The position numbers and the translations under genes were made by a program. From the NCBI RefSeq assembly GCF_000717645.1, contig NZ_JNZZ01000026.1:50918-114917 (forward strand): DNA of 64,000 bases, given 5' to 3'. Position 1 is the stretch's first letter. Every line of letters begins with the position of its first letter. The notes under the pieces were generated by a model that worked only from the letters and a program-made list of their open reading frames with translations, was not told the DNA's origin and made no database searches. The stretch comes from Streptomyces californicus. Lineage in GTDB: Bacteria > Actinomycetota > Actinomycetes > Streptomycetales > Streptomycetaceae. Below, piece after piece: positions 1 to 8,892 of the stretch.

Positions 1-1
1 C

Positions 2-2479
2 CCGCTCGGCCGCAAGCTCTCCCAGCTGCCCGTGGACCCGCGCCTGGCCCGCATGGTCATCGAGGCCGACAAGAACGGCTGCGCCCGCGAGGTCATGGTC
101 ATCGCCGCGGCGCTCTCCATCCAGGACCCGCGCGAGCGGCCCGCGGAGAAGCAGACGCAGGCCGACCAGCAGCACGCCCGGTTCAAGGACGAGACGTCCG
201 ACTTCCTGGCGTACCTGAACCTCTGGGCGTATGTCCGCGAGCAGCAGAAGGAGCGCGGCTCGTCCTCGTTCCGCCGGATGTGCAAGCAGGAGTACCTGAA
301 CTTCCTGCGCATCCGCGAATGGCAGGACATCTACGCGCAGCTGCGCACGGTGGCCAAGCAGATGGGCATCGCCGTCGAGGAGCCCAAGGCGGAGGCGTCC
401 GTCCCCGAGCAGGCGGTGCACACCTCCCTGCTGGCCGGTCTGCTGTCGCACATCGGGCTCAAGGACACCGAGAAGAACGAGTACCTGGGCGCGCGCAGTG
501 CCAAGTTCGCGATCTTCCCCGGCTCGGCGCTGTTCAAGAAGCAGCCCCGGTTCGTGATGTCGGCGGAGCTGGTGGAGACCTCCCGGCTGTGGGCGCGGGT
601 CAACGCCAAGGTCGAGCCCGAGTGGATCGAGCCGCTGGCCCAGCACCTGGTGAAGCGCACCTACAGCGAGCCGCACTGGGAGAAGGACCAGGCGGCGGTG
701 ATGGCGTACGAGCGGGTGACCCTCTACGGCGTACCGATCATCGCCCAGCGCAAGGTCAATTTCGGCCGGATCGACCAGGAGGCGTCGCGGGACCTGTTCA
801 TCCGCAACGCCCTGGTCGAGGGCGACTGGCGCACCCACCACCAGTTCTTCCATGACAATCGCAAACTCCTCGGCGAGGTCGAGGAGTTGGAGCACCGGGC
901 CCGCCGCCGCGACATCCTCGTGGACGACGAGACGCTCTTCGACTTCTACGACCGGCGCATCCCGGAGCACATCGTCTCCGGGGCGCACTTCGACTCCTGG
1001 TGGAAGAACAAGAAGCGCGAGGAGCCGGACGCGCTCGACTTCGAGCGCTCCATGCTGATCAACGAGAAGGCCGGGGCCGTCACCAAGGACGACTACCCGG
1101 ACTCCTGGCGGCAGGGGAAGCTCAAGTTCAAGGTGACGTACCAGTTCGAGCCCGGCGCGGACGCGGACGGCGTGACCGTCCACGTACCGCTCCACGTGCT
1201 CAACCAGGTCACCGCCGAGGGCTTCGACTGGCAGATCCCGGGGCTGCGCGAGGAGGTCGTCACCGAGCTGATCCGCTCGCTGCCGAAGCCGATCCGCCGC
1301 CACTACGTCCCCGCGCCGAACTACGCGGAGAAGTTCCTGGACCGGGCCGTTCCGCTCCAGGAGCCGCTGCCGGTCACCCTCGCCCGGGAGCTCCAGCGGA
1401 TGGTGGGCGTCCCGGTCACGGCCGACGACTTCGACCTGTCCCGGGTCCCGGACCACCTCAAGATCACGTTCCGGATCGTCGACGAGCGGCGCCGCAAGGT
1501 GGCGGAGGACAAGGACCTGGAGGCGCTCCGGCTGAAGCTGCGCCCGAAGGCCCGCCAGGCGCTCTCCAAGGCCGCCGCCGCGACCGCGGGCCCCTCGGGC
1601 GAGTCCATCGAGCGTTCGGGCCTCACGGACTGGACGATCGGCACGCTGACCAAGGTCTTCGAGACCCGTCGCGCCGGGCAGCCGGTGAAGGCGTACCCGG
1701 CCCTCGTCGACCAGGGCGACACCGTGGCCGTGCGCCTCTTCGACACCGAGGCCGAGCAGCAGCAGGCGATGTGGCGCGGCACGCGACGGCTGATCATGCT
1801 GAACATCCCGGTGAATCCGGCGAAGTTCGCCTCGGACCGGCTGAGCAACCAGCAGAAGCTGGCCCTGTCCCGCAATCCGCACGGTTCGGTGCAGGCCCTC
1901 TTCGAGGACTGCGCCACCGCGGCCGCCGACCGGCTGATCGCCGCGCACGGTGGGCCCGCGTGGGACGAGAAGGCGTTCCGGACGCTGTACGACAAGGTGC
2001 GCGCGGACCTGGTGGACCTGACCGTCCGCACGATCGACCAGGTGCAGCAGGTCCTGGCCGCGTGGCAGGCGTGCGAGCGCCGGCTGAAGGCGACCAACAG
2101 CCTGACGCTGGTGGTCAACGTCGCCGACGTCCGCGACCAGTTGGCCCGTCTCGTGCCGTCCGGCTTCGTCACGGCCACCGGGCTGCGCCGGCTGCCGGAC
2201 CTGATGCGCTACCTGGTGGCGGCGGACCGGCGGCTCCAGCAGATGCCGACGGCCGTGCAGCGGGACACCACGCGGATGGAGAAGGTCCACGAGATGCAGG
2301 ACGAGTACGCGTGGCTGCTCGAACAGTTCCCGCAGGGGCGGCCGGTGCCGCAGGAGGTGCGGGACGTCCGTTGGATGATCGAGGAGCTGCGCGTCAGCTA
2401 CTTCGCCCATGCGCTGGGCACGGCGTTCCCCGTCTCGGACAAGCGGATCGTGAAGGCGATCGACGCCCTGGCGCCCTGA
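2..2479 (+). CDS. hrpA: HrpA-type ATP-dependent RNA helicase (3' part, cut by window edge)
   Basis: The reading frame is open from base 2, so the gene starts left of the window; 825 residues are visible. HrpA proteins are about 1,300 residues long, so the missing part should be the two RecA-like DEAH helicase domains. What remains starts with the stretch LSQLPVDPRLARM, typical of the winged-helix/ratchet (HA2) region that follows the helicase core, then an OB-fold segment and a long C-terminal DUF3418-type region. Known role of the family: unwinding RNA and rescuing stalled or collided ribosomes in the cytoplasm. The gene ends with TGA at 2477-2479, upstream of tRNA-Asp. The family is clear; the helicase motifs themselves cannot be checked here. 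Confidence 0.9.
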   Translation, partial: PLGRKLSQLPVDPRLARMVIEADKNGCAREVMVIAAALSIQDPRERPAEKQTQADQQHARFKDETSDFLAYLNLWAYVREQQKERGSSSFRRMCKQEYLNFLRIREWQDIYAQLRTVAKQMGIAVEEPKAEASVPEQAVHTSLLAGLLSHIGLKDTEKNEYLGARSAKFAIFPGSALFKKQPRFVMSAELVETSRLWARVNAKVEPEWIEPLAQHLVKRTYSEPHWEKDQAAVMAYERVTLYGVPIIAQRKVNFGRIDQEASRDLFIRNALVEGDWRTHHQFFHDNRKLLGEVEELEHRARRRDILVDDETLFDFYDRRIPEHIVSGAHFDSWWKNKKREEPDALDFERSMLINEKAGAVTKDDYPDSWRQGKLKFKVTYQFEPGADADGVTVHVPLHVLNQVTAEGFDWQIPGLREEVVTELIRSLPKPIRRHYVPAPNYAEKFLDRAVPLQEPLPVTLARELQRMVGVPVTADDFDLSRVPDHLKITFRIVDERRRKVAEDKDLEALRLKLRPKARQALSKAAAATAGPSGESIERSGLTDWTIGTLTKVFETRRAGQPVKAYPALVDQGDTVAVRLFDTEAEQQQAMWRGTRRLIMLNIPVNPAKFASDRLSNQQKLALSRNPHGSVQALFEDCATAAADRLIAAHGGPAWDEKAFRTLYDKVRADLVDLTVRTIDQVQQVLAAWQACERRLKATNSLTLVVNVADVRDQLARLVPSGFVTATGLRRLPDLMRYLVAADRRLQQMPTAVQRDTTRMEKVHEMQDEYAWLLEQFPQGRPVPQEVRDVRWMIEELRVSYFAHALGTAFPVSDKRIVKAIDALAP

Positions 2480-2662
2480 CGGGGACGCGCCCGAGCCCGG
2501 CCGGTGAGGGCCCCGGCGCCCCGCCGGGGCCGCGCGGAGGGCGCGACGGACCGGGGTGCGGGCCGGTGACGGAGTCACCACCAGGAGTGAAGTCGACCTG
2601 GACCTCTTCCCTCCTGTACAGTCTGGTTTCGCAGCAAGCCGCAAGGCAAGCAGCGAAAACCT

Positions 2663-2737
2663 GGTCCTGTGGAGCAGTTTGGAGTGCTCGCCACCCTGTC
2701 AAGGTGGAGGCCGCGGGTTCAAATCCCGTCAGGACCG
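2663..2737 (+). tRNA. tRNA-Asp (GTC)
   Basis: A full cloverleaf of 75 nt. The 7-bp acceptor stem is GGTCCTG paired with CAGGACC, with G as discriminator base. The anticodon stem CCACC/GGTGG holds a loop with anticodon GTC, and the T arm contains GGTTCAAATCC. No CCA is encoded. A TACAGT box about 45 nt upstream (2616-2621) may be its -10 element. An intrinsic terminator follows 5 nt downstream. Confidence 0.96.
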
Positions 2738-2742
2738 CAGTA

Positions 2743-2777
2743 GAGAAAGCCCGGATCGTTTCGATCCGGGCTTTCTC
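2743..2777 (+). terminator. Intrinsic terminator of tRNA-Asp
   Basis: A perfect 16-bp stem (GAGAAAGCCCGGATCG with its complement) closes a 3-nt loop directly after tRNA-Asp. The U tract is short and lies inside the stem, as is common for Streptomyces tRNA terminators. Confidence 0.88.
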
Positions 2778-2888
2778 GCGTCTTGACGAGCCCACCGGCC
2801 CCGGGTACCCCGGAGAGCAGAGGCCGTCCCTGCACCCTCGGCGCTGCTCACGGCGGGGGACGGCCGGGCCCACCGGGAGGTGGCTCGG

Positions 2889-3437
2889 ATGTCCGCGTCC
2901 ACGGCACGACACGAGATACGCGCGCTGCTGCGCGCCCATCTGGCGGCCGCTTCCGCCTACCGCCACCTCACCCGGTACTGCGTGGTCTGCCACCGCCTCC
3001 TGCGGCTCGCCATGGAGCCCGGTGGCGACGGGGCGGCCGGGCCGACCGCCGGCCGCTCGACGCCATTGGGCAACCCCCCGACGCCCCCTGCCGACCCCTC
3101 GACGCCACCGGCCAAACCCTCGGCCCCTTCCGCCCGGTCTTCGACGCCCTCCGTCGGCCGCTCGGCGCCCGCCGCCGGCTCCCCGAAGCCCCCCGCCCGG
3201 CGCTCAGCGCCCGCTGCCCGACCCTCGGTGCTCTCCGTCGACCTCTCGGCGCCCGCTCCCCGGTCTTCCGCAGCCTCCGGAGCCGCTTCGGAAGCCCGCC
3301 GCCGCCTTGACGGAGGCGTCGGCTCACCCGGTGAAGCCGAGGACGAGGCCCGCGCGCCGGGCCCGAAACGGACCGGACGCCCTGGGAAGCGGAGCGCGGA
3401 GGAGCGGACCGGGGCCGAAAGACCCTCCCCGACATGA
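2889..3437 (+). CDS. DUF6274-like small protein with Pro/Ala-rich tail
   Basis: 182 residues from an ATG preceded by GGGAGG at 8 nt; an upstream in-frame GTG at 2880 lies inside that ribosome site and is less likely. The first 45 or so residues look like a folded domain with ETR/HEIRALLRAH-type helix and a pair of cysteines in YCVVCHRLLRLAME, and recall the actinobacterial DUF6274 family. From about residue 55 on, the protein is low-complexity Pro, Ala, Ser and Arg, longer than I would expect for the family, so the tail may be disordered or the gene may have drifted. The function is unknown. It stands alone between tRNA-Asp and the bldC region. Confidence 0.6.
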   Translation: MSASTARHEIRALLRAHLAAASAYRHLTRYCVVCHRLLRLAMEPGGDGAAGPTAGRSTPLGNPPTPPADPSTPPAKPSAPSARSSTPSVGRSAPAAGSPKPPARRSAPAARPSVLSVDLSAPAPRSSAASGAASEARRRLDGGVGSPGEAEDEARAPGPKRTGRPGKRSAEERTGAERPSPT

Positions 3438-3841
3438 CCATCGGCCGGATGCTTCCCCGTCCACGCAGTGGCACGCTGGGAGTTGGCAAGCGTCGGGCGG
3501 TGTGACGGTAGTCACCGAAAGAGTTTTCAGACTGGGGGACTTTACTCGCCCCCTACAACTGTTGAATTTAATATGTGCAATTGCACGGGTGCGATCACCG
3601 GGTGGCGGCCCCCCGGAGACCGTTCCGTCCGGGGCTGTCCCACCGCGTCCCCACCCCCTCCGGGACGCTCACCCACACTCCCGCACAGACCCGCTCACAG
3701 CCCCACGAAGGCCCCGGCCCCCCGGCACGCCTCCCCGTCGGCCGACAGAGCACCCGAGGGCCCCTGGAGCCCCGGAAGCCGACCGACCGCCCGGTTCTGT
3801 ACGGCCGGCCCGGCAGGGGCACGGGAGAGCCCTCCAGGGCA
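3438..3841. other. Intergenic stretch with an AT-rich patch and a palindrome
   Basis: No convincing gene. Bases 3502-3515 form an inverted repeat GTGAC-4-GTCAC, and 3575-3586 is the perfect palindrome GTGCAATTGCAC inside an unusually AT-rich patch (about 3515-3590) that contrasts with its GC-rich surroundings. This has the look of an operator/promoter region, but no gene that would use it is evident on either strand. Confidence 0.4.
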
Positions 3842-3879
3842 TAAAAAATCGCGCTGGACCCGGCGGAGTCCAGCGCGAT
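3842..3879 (-). terminator. Intrinsic terminator downstream of bldC
   Basis: Read on the minus strand, a perfect 12-bp stem (ATCGCGCTGGAC on the plus strand with its complement at 3868-3879), 8-nt loop, followed by a run of six T residues. It faces transcription coming from bldC, 178 nt past the bldC stop, and no other minus-strand gene lies between, so bldC mRNA would have a long 3' untranslated region. Confidence 0.85.
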
Positions 3880-4057
3880 CAATACGACGACACCCGTGAG
3901 ACACAGGTATGACGCCCGTTGGGGCAGGCGTCCGTCGAGTGGAGCTATGGGCGGGCTGCCGGGGTTGGGGGACCCGCTGACTGCCCGATTGTGGTGCGGT
4001 GTTGCGTGGTTACTGCGGTACTGCCGAACTGCTGTTTCTGCTGCGAGGCAGGGGTGT

Positions 4058-4264
4058 TCAGGCCTCGCTGCGCTGCTGCGGAATACCCGCCAGCAGTGCG
4101 CGGACCTCTGCCTCGCGGTACCGGCGGTGTCCACCGAGCGTGCGGATGGACGTGAGCTTGCCAGCCTTGGCCCAACGGGTGACCGTCTTCGGGTCCACGC
4201 GGAACATCGTGGCAACCTCAGCCGGGGTCAGCAGCGGCTCGGCATCAGGGGTGCGAGCGGTCAT
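4058..4264 (-). CDS. bldC: BldC, MerR-family-like developmental DNA-binding protein
   Basis: 68 residues, the length of BldC, consisting of little more than a MerR-type winged helix-turn-helix: LTPAEVATMFRVDPKTVTRW followed by a wing with LGGHRRYRE. A strong ribosome site GAGGAGG precedes the ATG. Established role: BldC binds DNA as head-to-tail oligomers on direct repeats and delays the onset of sporulation in Streptomyces by controlling many developmental genes. It is monocistronic, with a hairpin-forming inverted repeat (4282-4301) just upstream of its ribosome site and a terminator at 3842-3879. Neighbours (hrpA, vdh, purM, purF) match the conserved bldC locus. Confidence 0.95.
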   Translation of the reverse strand: MTARTPDAEPLLTPAEVATMFRVDPKTVTRWAKAGKLTSIRTLGGHRRYREAEVRALLAGIPQQRSEA

Positions 4265-4950
4265 GAGCGGCCTCCTCGGGAGAACCGAACCTTCTCGGTT
4301 CTTTCCTTTAAATTCTGCACCTTGACCCGCGTTGCCCGAAATGGCGGACGCGGGCCGAGTCGGTTATAGGACGAACGGCTTGTCCTCGGCACTACAACTA
4401 CACCATCCGTCCAGCCACGTCGGCCAAACCGATGGAATTGCCCTCCCAGGTGTTCATCAGCGACGGAAAGCCGATGGACCATGCCATAGCGGACAGTCAC
4501 GCCCCGGTGACGATCAGTCACAGAGCGATCAGGAGCCCTCAGAACCCCCATAGCGCGCAAAGTCGAGCATCCTGCCCTTATGCGGACAGAAGGAGCCCTC
4601 CCCGGACTCCTTGTCCTATTTTGGCATGAGGAGTAGGGATAGGCGCAAGAGCCCCGTTAGTGCTGTCCATCACGCATGAGGCTTAGGCCCGGTTCGGGAC
4701 GTAGGTCCCGGGGTCGGCGGCGTACGCTTCCGCCTCACCCTTCACACGTGTCACATCGAACGAGGGTTCACGGCCCGTCAGCCGTCCGTCGAGCCCTCTC
4801 CGTCACCCTCCGCCGGGGCGACGCGACGTCCTCCCTCTCCCGGTCACTCCGAACGGTCCGGCCCCGATGGCCGTCCGCCGGCCTCTCGGCCGTCCTGGAT
4901 GAAGGATGCCCCGGTTCCGTCACCTTGATGCCCCTGTGGGCCTTTTCACG
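4265..4950. promoter_or_regulatory. bldC upstream region
   Basis: A 686-bp stretch without a credible gene, between bldC and the next gene on the same strand. The inverted repeat GAACCGA-6-TCGGTTC at 4282-4301 sits in the bldC 5' untranslated region, next to its GAGGAGG ribosome site, and could be an operator or mRNA hairpin. On the minus strand a TATAAC box (4368 to 4363) is a possible -10 element, although I see no convincing -35. The region is less GC-rich than the coding sequence around it. The exact promoter cannot be fixed from sequence. Confidence 0.4.
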
Positions 4951-5808
4951 TCAATTGGTGAACTGCCGGTCCCTGACCGCCCGCCAGCGCTCCGCGAGCC
5001 GCGCGTACGCCTCCGCCGCGCCCTCGCCGTCCCCGTCCCGCAACGCGGTCAGCCCCTCCGCCACGTCCGCCGCCGACCGGTCCCCCGCCAGGAGCTCCGG
5101 CGACAACGCGTGCACCAGGCCTCCGTAGTCCAGCTCGACCAGGGAGCGCGGATGGAACTCCTCCAGCCAGCGCCCCACGTCCACCAGCCCCTCGGTCAGC
5201 GGGCCTTCGGGGACGTTCTCGCGCAGGGTCCGCAGCGCCCGCGCCAGCCGCCGGCGGGCCTCGACCATCGGGGTGCGGTAGCGCAGGACGGGCCCGTCCT
5301 CCCCCGCCTCGTCCGCCGGCCGGTACTCCCGCTCCTCGTCGTCGAAGAGCACGAACCAACGCACCGGCACCTGCCACACCGTGGTGCGGATCCACGGCCG
5401 CGCGTCCGGGTGGCGCCGCTGCCAGCGCTGATGGTCCGCCGCCGCCTGACCGCGCACCACCGCGGGCAGCACGACGTCCAGCACCTTGGCCGGAAACATT
5501 CCATCGAGTTCCTCCAGGGCCAGCCAGCCGCGCAGTCTGGTCCGCCACGGGCAGACGCACACCACCCCGTCGAGCACCGCCACGAACGCGTCGCCGCTCT
5601 CGTGGACGGGCACCCCGACCGGCGGCGTCGCCACCAAGTCCGCCAGCGAGCGGCGCAGTTCGTCCTGGGCCGTGGGAAGCTCCGCGCGCCGCGCGTAACG
5701 CGTCCAGTGACCGCGCTCCGGCTCCGCGAAGGCGGCGAGCGGTTCGTAGACCCGGAGATACGACGTGTAAGGGACGAGCACCGAAGACACCACCGACATG
5801 CAGCGCAT
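4951..5808 (-). CDS. Conserved actinobacterial protein of unknown function
   Basis: 285 residues beginning [20 protein letters not shown]; a second ATG three codons on (5799) is an equally possible start. The protein is Trp-, Glu- and Arg-rich, soluble, with no signal peptide and no transmembrane segment. It has no motif I recognise. Its place, divergent from vdh and upstream of bldC, is the conserved place of an unnamed gene at this locus in Streptomyces. The minus-strand GGGGGTGA that could act as its ribosome site is half of the 17-bp palindrome at 5823-5839, so a regulator bound there could hinder both transcription and translation. Function unknown. Confidence 0.8.
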   Translation of the reverse strand: MRCMSVVSSVLVPYTSYLRVYEPLAAFAEPERGHWTRYARRAELPTAQDELRRSLADLVATPPVGVPVHESGDAFVAVLDGVVCVCPWRTRLRGWLALEELDGMFPAKVLDVVLPAVVRGQAAADHQRWQRRHPDARPWIRTTVWQVPVRWFVLFDDEEREYRPADEAGEDGPVLRYRTPMVEARRRLARALRTLRENVPEGPLTEGLVDVGRWLEEFHPRSLVELDYGGLVHALSPELLAGDRSAADVAEGLTALRDGDGEGAAEAYARLAERWRAVRDRQFTN

Positions 5809-5822
5809 CGTGTCACGGCCGG

Positions 5823-5839
5823 TCACCCCCAGGGGGTGA
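5823..5839. promoter_or_regulatory. Perfect palindrome between vdh and the divergent gene
   Basis: TCACCCCC-A-GGGGGTGA: 8-bp arms around one base, 15 nt from the start codon of the minus-strand gene and 138 nt upstream of vdh. Its place between divergent genes suggests an operator; no binding protein can be named. Confidence 0.45.
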
Positions 5840-5976
5840 TCCTTCGCAGGGGGGCGGACCAGCGCCGCCGAAGGACTTACGCTCTTGCCCATCGGACCCG
5901 CCGTGCGCGGTCGGTCCGCGGCCCTCCCCACCCTCAGGAGGGTCTTCCGCCGCTTCGTTGTTTGGGAGTCACCACA

Positions 5977-7068
5977 GTGACCGATGTGACCGGCGCGCCC
6001 GTCGATGTACTGCACACCCTGTTCCACTCCGACCAGGGAGGCCACGAACAGGTCGTGATCTGCCAGGACCGCGCCAGCGGTCTCAAGGCCGTCATCGCCC
6101 TCCACTCCACCGCCCTGGGCCCCGCCCTCGGCGGCACCCGCTTCTACCCCTACGACTCCGAGGCCGACGCCGTCGCCGACGCGCTGAACCTCTCGCGCGG
6201 GATGTCGTACAAGAACGCCCTGGCCGGGCTCGACCACGGTGGCGGCAAGGCCGTCATCATCGGCGACCCGGAGCAGATCAAGAGCGAGGAACTCCTCCTC
6301 GCCTACGGCCGGTTCGTCGCCTCGCTCGGCGGCCGGTACGTCACCGCCTGCGACGTCGGCACCTACGTCGCCGACATGGACGTCGTCGCCCGGGAGTGCC
6401 GCTGGACCACCGGCCGCTCGCCCGAGAACGGCGGCGCCGGCGACTCCTCGGTGCTCACCGCCTTCGGCGTCTTCCAGGGCATGCGGGCCTCGGCCCAGCA
6501 CCTGTGGGGCGACCCGTCGCTGCGCGGCCGCAAGGTCGGCGTCGCCGGGGTGGGCAAGGTGGGCCGCCACCTCGTCGAGCACCTGCTCTCCGACGGGGCC
6601 GAGGTCGTGATCACCGACGTCCGCGAGGAGTCGGTGCGCGCGATCACCGAGCTGCACCCGGAGGTCGCCGTGGCGGCCGACACCGACGCCCTGATCCGCA
6701 CCGAGGGCCTCGACGTCTACGCGCCGTGCGCGCTCGGCGGCGCGCTGAACGACGCGACCGTGCCGGTGCTCACCGCGAAGGTGGTGTGCGGCGCGGCCAA
6801 CAACCAGCTCGCGCACCCAGGCGTGGAGAAGGACCTGGCCGACCGGTCGGTTCTCTACGCCCCCGACTACGTGGTCAACGCCGGTGGCGTGATCCAGGTG
6901 GCCGACGAGCTGCACGGCTTCGACTTCGACCGGTGCAAGGCGAAGGCTACGAGGATCTTCGACACCACGCTGGAAATATTCGCACGTGCGAAGGCTGACG
7001 GGATTCCGCCGGCCGCGGCGGCCGACCGGCTCGCCGAGCAGCGCATGGCGGAGGCCCGGACCCGCTGA
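5977..7068 (+). CDS. vdh: Valine (branched-chain/Leu) dehydrogenase
   Basis: 363 residues from a GTG with GGGAG 8 nt upstream; the length matches Streptomyces Vdh. It performs the NAD-dependent oxidative deamination of L-valine (and leucine/isoleucine) to the 2-oxo acid and ammonia, feeding branched-chain acyl-CoA starter units and providing nitrogen. The N-terminal Glu/Leu/Phe/Val dehydrogenase domain has ALGGTRFY and the catalytic lysine in GGGKAVI (Lys91). The Rossmann domain starts at [11 protein letters not shown] (about residues 187-197), with [12 protein letters not shown] near the end. It is monocistronic, read away from its neighbour across a shared 168-bp promoter region, and conserved beside bldC and purM. 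Confidence 0.95.
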   Translation: MTDVTGAPVDVLHTLFHSDQGGHEQVVICQDRASGLKAVIALHSTALGPALGGTRFYPYDSEADAVADALNLSRGMSYKNALAGLDHGGGKAVIIGDPEQIKSEELLLAYGRFVASLGGRYVTACDVGTYVADMDVVARECRWTTGRSPENGGAGDSSVLTAFGVFQGMRASAQHLWGDPSLRGRKVGVAGVGKVGRHLVEHLLSDGAEVVITDVREESVRAITELHPEVAVAADTDALIRTEGLDVYAPCALGGALNDATVPVLTAKVVCGAANNQLAHPGVEKDLADRSVLYAPDYVVNAGGVIQVADELHGFDFDRCKAKATRIFDTTLEIFARAKADGIPPAAAADRLAEQRMAEARTR

Positions 7069-7347
7069 CCGGGCGCGCGAGCGGCCCGCCGGGCGACGAG
7101 ACAAGACTCACGTCGGTCGGCGGGTCGTACCTCCACAAGAGGTTAAAATCGCGTTTGACCAGCGAGGACAGGGCTCCTCGATGGCCCTGTGCCGGGTCCG
7201 GGACGCAAGCGGCGTACCGTATGGCCACGGAAGCAGGTACCGTTAAAGCCCTACGGGCACGGTCTCTCTCCGGAGAGTCCGTCCTGAAACATGAACGCGT
7301 GTCAAGACTCTGGGGCCGTCGAGCCCCGTCACCGAGGGGGTCGAGCC

Positions 7348-7608
7348 ATGGGGCGCGGCCGGGCAAAGGCCAAGCAGACCAAGGTCGCCCGCCAGCTGAA
7401 GTACAGCAGCGGCGGGACTGACCTGTCGCGTCTGGCCAATGAGCTGGGCGCATCGCCTTCGAGTCAGCCACCGAACGCAGAGCCGTTCGAGGACGACGAC
7501 GAGGAAGATGACCCGTACGCACAGTACGCGGATCGCTACAACCAGGACGATGACGACGATCAGGACGGTCCTTCCGGCCCGTCGTCGTCACAGCGCCGCG
7601 GCGCTTGA
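7348..7608 (+). CDS. DUF3073 family protein
   Basis: 86 residues, starting MGRGRAKAKQTKVARQLKY behind a GAGGGGG ribosome site. The basic N-terminal 35 residues are the conserved core of the actinobacterial DUF3073 family. The rest is strongly acidic, with runs of Asp and Glu (EDDDEEDD and DDDDD), probably disordered. The function is unknown; the basic head and acidic tail would suit a nucleic-acid- or ribosome-associated protein, but that is a guess. It is convergent with purM, separated by terminators, which is the usual arrangement in Streptomyces. Confidence 0.9.
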   Translation: MGRGRAKAKQTKVARQLKYSSGGTDLSRLANELGASPSSQPPNAEPFEDDDEEDDPYAQYADRYNQDDDDDQDGPSGPSSSQRRGA

Positions 7609-7625
7609 CCTCGCGCTGACACATC

Positions 7626-7656
7626 AACCCGGTCCGGGCCTGCCCCGGGCCGGGTT
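7626..7656 (+). terminator. Terminator after the DUF3073 gene
   Basis: AACCCGGTCCGGG and CCCGGGCCGGGTT pair over 13 bp (one G-U) around a 5-nt loop, 17 nt after the stop codon. Confidence 0.75.
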
Positions 7657-7714
7657 CTGTGTGTCCCGGTCCGGTCGGCCCCGCGCCGCCGGTCCGGCCT
7701 CGGCGGTGCGGGGT

Positions 7715-7737
7715 GCGCCGGGTGGACCACCCGGCGC
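7715..7737 (-). terminator. Probable terminator after purM
   Basis: GCGCCGGGTGG and CCACCCGGCGC form an 11-bp palindrome around one base, 21 nt beyond the purM stop. It lacks a U tract, so it is a candidate only. Confidence 0.5.
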
Positions 7738-7758
7738 TCCCTCGCGTACGGCCGCCGC

Positions 7759-8832
7759 TCAGCGCGCGTAGTCGCCGGTCAGCTCGGCGCCCGTGGCGTG
7801 GTCGCCGCGGGCGGTGATCTCGCCGGCGACCCAGGAGTCGACCCCGCGGTCGGCCAGCGTCGTCAGCGCGACGTCCACCGAGTCGGCCGGGACGATCGCG
7901 ATCATGCCGACGCCCATGTTGAGCGTCTTCTCCAGCTCCAGGCGCTCCACGTTCCCGGCCTTGCCGACCAGGTCGAAGACCGCGCCGGGCGTCCAGGTGG
8001 AGCGGTCCACGGTGGCGTGCAGGCCGTCCGGGATCACCCGGGCCAGGTTGTTCGCCAGGCCGCCGCCGGTGACGTGGCTGAAGCCGTGCACGTCGGTCGT
8101 CCGGGTGAGCGCCAGGCAGTCCAGGGAGTAGATCCTGGTCGGCTCCAGCAGCTCCTCGCCCAGCGTGCGGCCGAACTCCTCGACCTCGCGGTCCAGGGAC
8201 CAGCCGGCCCGGTCGAAGAACACGTGGCGGACGAGCGAGTACCCGTTGGAGTGAAGACCCGAGGACGCCATGGCGATCACCGCGTCGCCCTCGCGGATGC
8301 GGTCGGGGCCGAGCAGGCGGTCGGCCTCGACCACGCCCGTACCGGCCCCGGCGACGTCGAAGTCGTCCGGGCCCAGCAGGCCGGGGTGCTCGGCCGTCTC
8401 GCCGCCGACCAGGGCGCAGCCGGCCAGGACGCAGCCCTCGGCGATGCCCTTGACGATGGCGGCGACCCGCTCGGGGTGCACCTTGCCGACGCAGATGTAG
8501 TCGGTCATGAACAGCGGCTCGGCGCCGCAGACGACGAGGTCGTCCACGACCATGCCGACGAGGTCGTGGCCGATGGTGTCGTACACGCCCATCCGGCGGG
8601 CCAGGTCCACCTTGGTGCCCACGCCGTCGGTGGCGGAGGCCAGCAGCGGGCGCTCGTAGCGCTTCAGCGCGGAGGCGTCGAAGAGGCCGGCGAAGCCGCC
8701 CAGGCCGCCGAGGCCCGCGACCTCGGGGCGCTGGGTCTTCTTCACCCACTCCTTCATCAGCTCGACGGCGCGGTCGCCGGCTTCGATGTCGACGCCGGCC
8801 GCCGCGTAGGAGGCACCTGTTGTCTCAGACAT
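7759..8832 (-). CDS. purM: Phosphoribosylformylglycinamidine cyclo-ligase (AIR synthase)
   Basis: 357 residues, the usual family length. It catalyses step 5 of purine synthesis: ATP-dependent closure of FGAM to aminoimidazole ribonucleotide. The N-terminal half has SYAAAGVDIEAGDRAVELM and the ATP-binding glycine-rich patch; LLASATDGVGTKVDLA and DLVGMVVDDLVVCGAEPLF are typical AIR-synthase sequences, with the family C-terminal domain from about residue 180 (VIAMASSGLHSNGYSLVR). It is read after purF with a 60-bp gap, so the two are probably co-transcribed. Confidence 0.97.
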   Translation of the reverse strand: MSETTGASYAAAGVDIEAGDRAVELMKEWVKKTQRPEVAGLGGLGGFAGLFDASALKRYERPLLASATDGVGTKVDLARRMGVYDTIGHDLVGMVVDDLVVCGAEPLFMTDYICVGKVHPERVAAIVKGIAEGCVLAGCALVGGETAEHPGLLGPDDFDVAGAGTGVVEADRLLGPDRIREGDAVIAMASSGLHSNGYSLVRHVFFDRAGWSLDREVEEFGRTLGEELLEPTRIYSLDCLALTRTTDVHGFSHVTGGGLANNLARVIPDGLHATVDRSTWTPGAVFDLVGKAGNVERLELEKTLNMGVGMIAIVPADSVDVALTTLADRGVDSWVAGEITARGDHATGAELTGDYAR

Positions 8833-8892
8833 GGCCTGGGATCTTTCGTGTGGAGATACGGGGCTGGTGGGGGACGCGGCGGCGCGTCCGGG

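Noticed and set aside
1000..3912. A 970-codon open frame on the plus strand across hrpA, tRNA-Asp and the DUF6274-like gene
   Set aside because: It is a shifted-frame shadow in GC-rich DNA: Arg/Gly/Pro-rich, runs through a tRNA and a terminator, and overlaps genes with clear domain matches.
3595..4215. Minus-strand 206-codon frame below bldC with a hydrophobic patch
   Set aside because: It overlaps bldC in another frame and runs through the terminator hairpin; the hydrophobic patch VVVLIALDSAGS is the terminator and its flank translated.
5809..7104. Long minus-strand open frame extending the unnamed gene across vdh
   Set aside because: The extension is antisense to vdh, whose Rossmann and catalytic motifs are clear; the real start is at MRCMSVV (5808).
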